DNA of 33,293 bases, from positions 1 to 33,293 of the forward strand of contig JAICXK010000026.1 in NCBI GenBank assembly GCA_025980435.1. The letters run 5' to 3'. Positions 31,903 to 33,293 of this stretch are shown one piece after another. This DNA comes from Bryobacteraceae bacterium. Lineage in GTDB: Bacteria; Acidobacteriota; Terriglobia; Bryobacterales; Bryobacteraceae. A model generated the notes under the pieces. It saw nothing but the letters and a program-made list of their open reading frames with translations. It had not been told where the DNA came from and did no database searches. The position numbers and the translations under genes are program-made. Positions within the stretch are counted from its first letter, which is position 1, and each line of letters opens with the position of its first letter.

Positions 31903-31979
31903 GCGCCCGTAGCTCAGCTGGATAGAGCGTCTGGCTACGAACCAGAAGGTCGGCAGTTCGAATCTGTCCGGGCGCACCA
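31903..31979 (+). tRNA. tRNA-Arg (anticodon ACG)
   Basis: The 77 bases fold as a tRNA: acceptor GCGCCCG with CGGGCGC, D-loop AGCTGGATA, anticodon stem TCTGG/CCAGA with loop CTACGAA, giving ACG (A34 read as inosine after editing), T-loop TTCGAAT, and an encoded CCA. It reads CGU, CGC and CGA arginine codons. Its 3' end faces the integrase gene 31 bp away, the usual sign of a tRNA used as attachment site. Confidence 0.97.
31950..31979. other. Putative attL core in the 3' half of tRNA-Arg
   Basis: Tyrosine integrases of islands and phages often recombine in the T-arm and 3' end of a tRNA gene, which is rebuilt at the junction. The adjacent integrase makes this stretch the likely left att site. 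The matching right copy would lie outside the window, so this cannot be confirmed here. Confidence 0.35.
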
Positions 31980-32010
31980 ACCTAAGTTACTGAATTGATT
32001 CACCTTTTCG

Positions 32011-33135
32011 CTATTGTAGTTTTCCATTGATTTGGGCTTCTGTAACTTCTTTTGTAACTACTTTTGCTTCTGCCTGTGCGGCGAGTTGCTGCGCCTTCTG
32101 CTCTAGGTGGCGGGCGAGCTTCTTCCCCGCTTCGTGGATGTCGCGTTCATCGACGATGTGGTAGCGGTCGAACATGCTTCGCGTCTTCCAGCCTGCGATC
32201 AGCATGATTTGTTTTTCGGGAATGCCGGCCCGGAGCATGTTCCGGGCAGCAGTGCGGCGCAGATCGTGCACCAGCAATTCGGGAATGTTGGCGCGCTCGC
32301 AGGCCTTCCTCCAGGCTGTCTTTACTTCACTGATGCCGTGCCCCTGCCAGGACACAATGAACGGACATTCCGGCTCTCGCGCGGTGTGGGCCATGTCGAG
32401 CCAGGCGCGCAGTTCGCCGTAAAGCGGGGCAATCCTGGCTTTCTTTCCTTTGGTCTGCCGCCTCTCTAGCCGGATGAGGTTTTCGCTCCAGTCCACCTGG
32501 TCCCAGCGCAATTTGAGGATTTCACCGCGGCGCATGCCGAGGTGGTATCCGATTACCAGAACTAGGCGCTGATGATCGGGGAGCTCGCCGCGGAGGATGG
32601 CGTATCGGTCGTGCTCAAGGAAACCCTCGCGAACATTGTCCTCTTCGAGCATGAGGGATTCGATGTCTGGCGCAGTGTAAACAAGGGGCGGCGATGCCTC
32701 CAAGCCGAGGGCGTACGCGCGGCGTAGTGCCTCGAGCCAGCGATTAATCGATGCATTGGCGTATTCGGCCTGTTGCTTCTGCTCGATGAAGGCGGTGATG
32801 CGCTTCGTTTGGAGGGCTGCGGCCTTGATTGGTCCGAATGCAGGTTTCAGGTGCAGGCGAGCAAACCCATCTGCGGATTTATAGCTGTGTCGCTTCTGGC
32901 GTTTCTGATCATCCAGGTACAGCTTCAAGAGGTCATTTACTGTTGCGTTGGAGGAGGAGATCTTGCGATCGTCGATCTCCTTCCGGCGCGTGTTCAGCAG
33001 TCGAACGGCATCGTGCTTGTTTGGCGACCCTGACGATTCGTATCTGGGCTTCTCTTCGCCGGGCACGTAATACTTGATCCACCAGATGTCGCCCCGCAAG
33101 TAGGGCTTGCTGCTGCCGCGTTCTCCTTTGGGCAT
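32011..33135 (-). CDS. Tyrosine-type site-specific integrase
   Basis: A 374-residue phage-type integrase. The N-terminal part (about 1-60) is an arm-binding-like region (SKPYLRGDIWWIKYYVPGEEKPRYES), the SAM-like core-binding domain runs about 65-150, and the catalytic domain follows from about 175: first Arg in LGMRRGEILKLRWDQVDW, Lys in the hairpin RRQTKGKKARIAP, HDLRRTAARNMLRAGI with the H-x-x-R pair, Trp in place of the second His in IAGWKT, and nucleophile Tyr in MFDRYHIVD. All five key positions are thus present, so it looks active. C-terminal tail is Lys/Gln/Ala-rich. Start ATG 33135; the HTH gene upstream ends 59 bp before it. Confidence 0.95.
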   Translation of the reverse strand: MPKGERGSSKPYLRGDIWWIKYYVPGEEKPRYESSGSPNKHDAVRLLNTRRKEIDDRKISSSNATVNDLLKLYLDDQKRQKRHSYKSADGFARLHLKPAFGPIKAAALQTKRITAFIEQKQQAEYANASINRWLEALRRAYALGLEASPPLVYTAPDIESLMLEEDNVREGFLEHDRYAILRGELPDHQRLVLVIGYHLGMRRGEILKLRWDQVDWSENLIRLERRQTKGKKARIAPLYGELRAWLDMAHTAREPECPFIVSWQGHGISEVKTAWRKACERANIPELLVHDLRRTAARNMLRAGIPEKQIMLIAGWKTRSMFDRYHIVDERDIHEAGKKLARHLEQKAQQLAAQAEAKVVTKEVTEAQINGKLQ

Positions 33136-33194
33136 GTCGGGATTTTACTCGCTTTCCGGCTTATTCTGAGGTCCCGGTGGTGCTGGTACGTTGT

Positions 33195-33293
33195 CTAAAC
33201 GCCTTGCCGGGGGGCCCGGTCGATCCAGCGGTCCAGCTCGCGGCGATCAAACCGTAGTTTCACGTCAATGCGCACACAAGGAATGTCGCCGGC
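33195..33293 (-). CDS. C-terminus of excisionase-like HTH protein (cut by window edge)
   Basis: Reading leftward from the window edge, 32 codons and a TAG give AGDIPCVRIDVKLRFDRR and then ELDRWIDRAPRQGV. This is the typical end of a short HTH_17/AlpA-like protein: G-x-I-P at the turn, a wing strand with VRIDVKLRF, then the FxRxELDRWI helix. Such proteins act as excisionases or regulators next to integrases. The start is outside the window. Too short for the six-frame listing threshold but supported by frame, position and motif. Confidence 0.65.
   Translation of the reverse strand, partial: AGDIPCVRIDVKLRFDRRELDRWIDRAPRQGV

Larger units (their letters stand above)
31980..33293. mobile_element. 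Left end of an integrated element (tRNA-Arg, int, xis-like)
   Basis: The order tRNA-Arg, integrase pointing at the tRNA, and an HTH gene of excisionase type upstream of the integrase is that of a genomic island, ICE or prophage border. Everything left of it is ordinary chromosome; the cargo would lie to the right, past the window edge. No phage or conjugation gene is visible in the 1.3 kb seen, so the type of element is open. Confidence 0.6.

Noticed and set aside
1-33293. CRISPR array or known defence island
   Set aside because: No regularly spaced direct repeats, no cas genes, and no restriction-modification or similar genes were found; any such cargo would lie beyond the integrase at the right edge.

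Overview
The window looks like a chromosomal segment from a moderately GC-rich, free-living Gram-negative bacterium. It carries lpxA and lpxD (lipid A), a secreted AMIN-domain amidase, a MltD-like transglycosylase, a lipoprotein and an Mla-like ABC ATPase, all of which imply a two-membrane envelope. The gene mix (a signal-peptide methyltransferase, a short LeuA, a scpA-scpB-rluB cluster, a HipA_2-type kinase, many secreted proteins of unknown function) reminds me most of Acidobacteriota, perhaps the Solibacter/Bryobacter side. That is an inference from recalled families, not a computed placement.

Layout. 1-6.3 kb: a small secreted unknown, a PLP aminotransferase followed directly by a GT-C-like membrane protein, a secreted two-repeat protein facing a putative periplasmic methyltransferase, and pantothenate kinase coaA. 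6.3-8.7 kb: tRNA-Ala(GGC), a short histidine-kinase-like DHp protein, then lpxD and lpxA placed head to head. 8.7-13 kb: the amidase, mobA and an orphan Mla-type ATPase. 13-15.8 kb (minus strand): a tight operon scpA, scpB, rluB, CoA-binding protein and SH3 lipoprotein. 15.8-19.6 kb: a secreted GH36-type glycosidase, a duplicated DUF6624 protein, and a toxin-antitoxin pair whose antitoxin is intact but whose toxin has an in-frame stop.

19.5-26 kb: a complete leucine operon, leuA-leuB-leuC-leuD on the minus strand, divergent from a LysR regulator that is translationally coupled to thiO. A perfect inverted repeat lies between leuA and lysR and is the natural candidate operator. 26-31.9 kb: a HipA_2-like kinase, a small unknown, a histone-H1-like Lys/Ala-rich protein with an acidic head, a MltD-like enzyme, a lone clpP, and a PleD-like diguanylate cyclase with an intact I-site.

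31.9-33.3 kb: tRNA-Arg(ACG), a tyrosine integrase ending 31 bp from it, and the tail of an excisionase-like HTH gene cut by the window edge. This is most likely the left boundary of an integrated element that continues to the right. Most of the window is ordinary core metabolism and envelope biology. The most unusual local signals are the apparently leaderless antitoxin promoter with its nonsense-mutated toxin, the exported methyltransferase, the bipolar H1-like protein, and the integration boundary.
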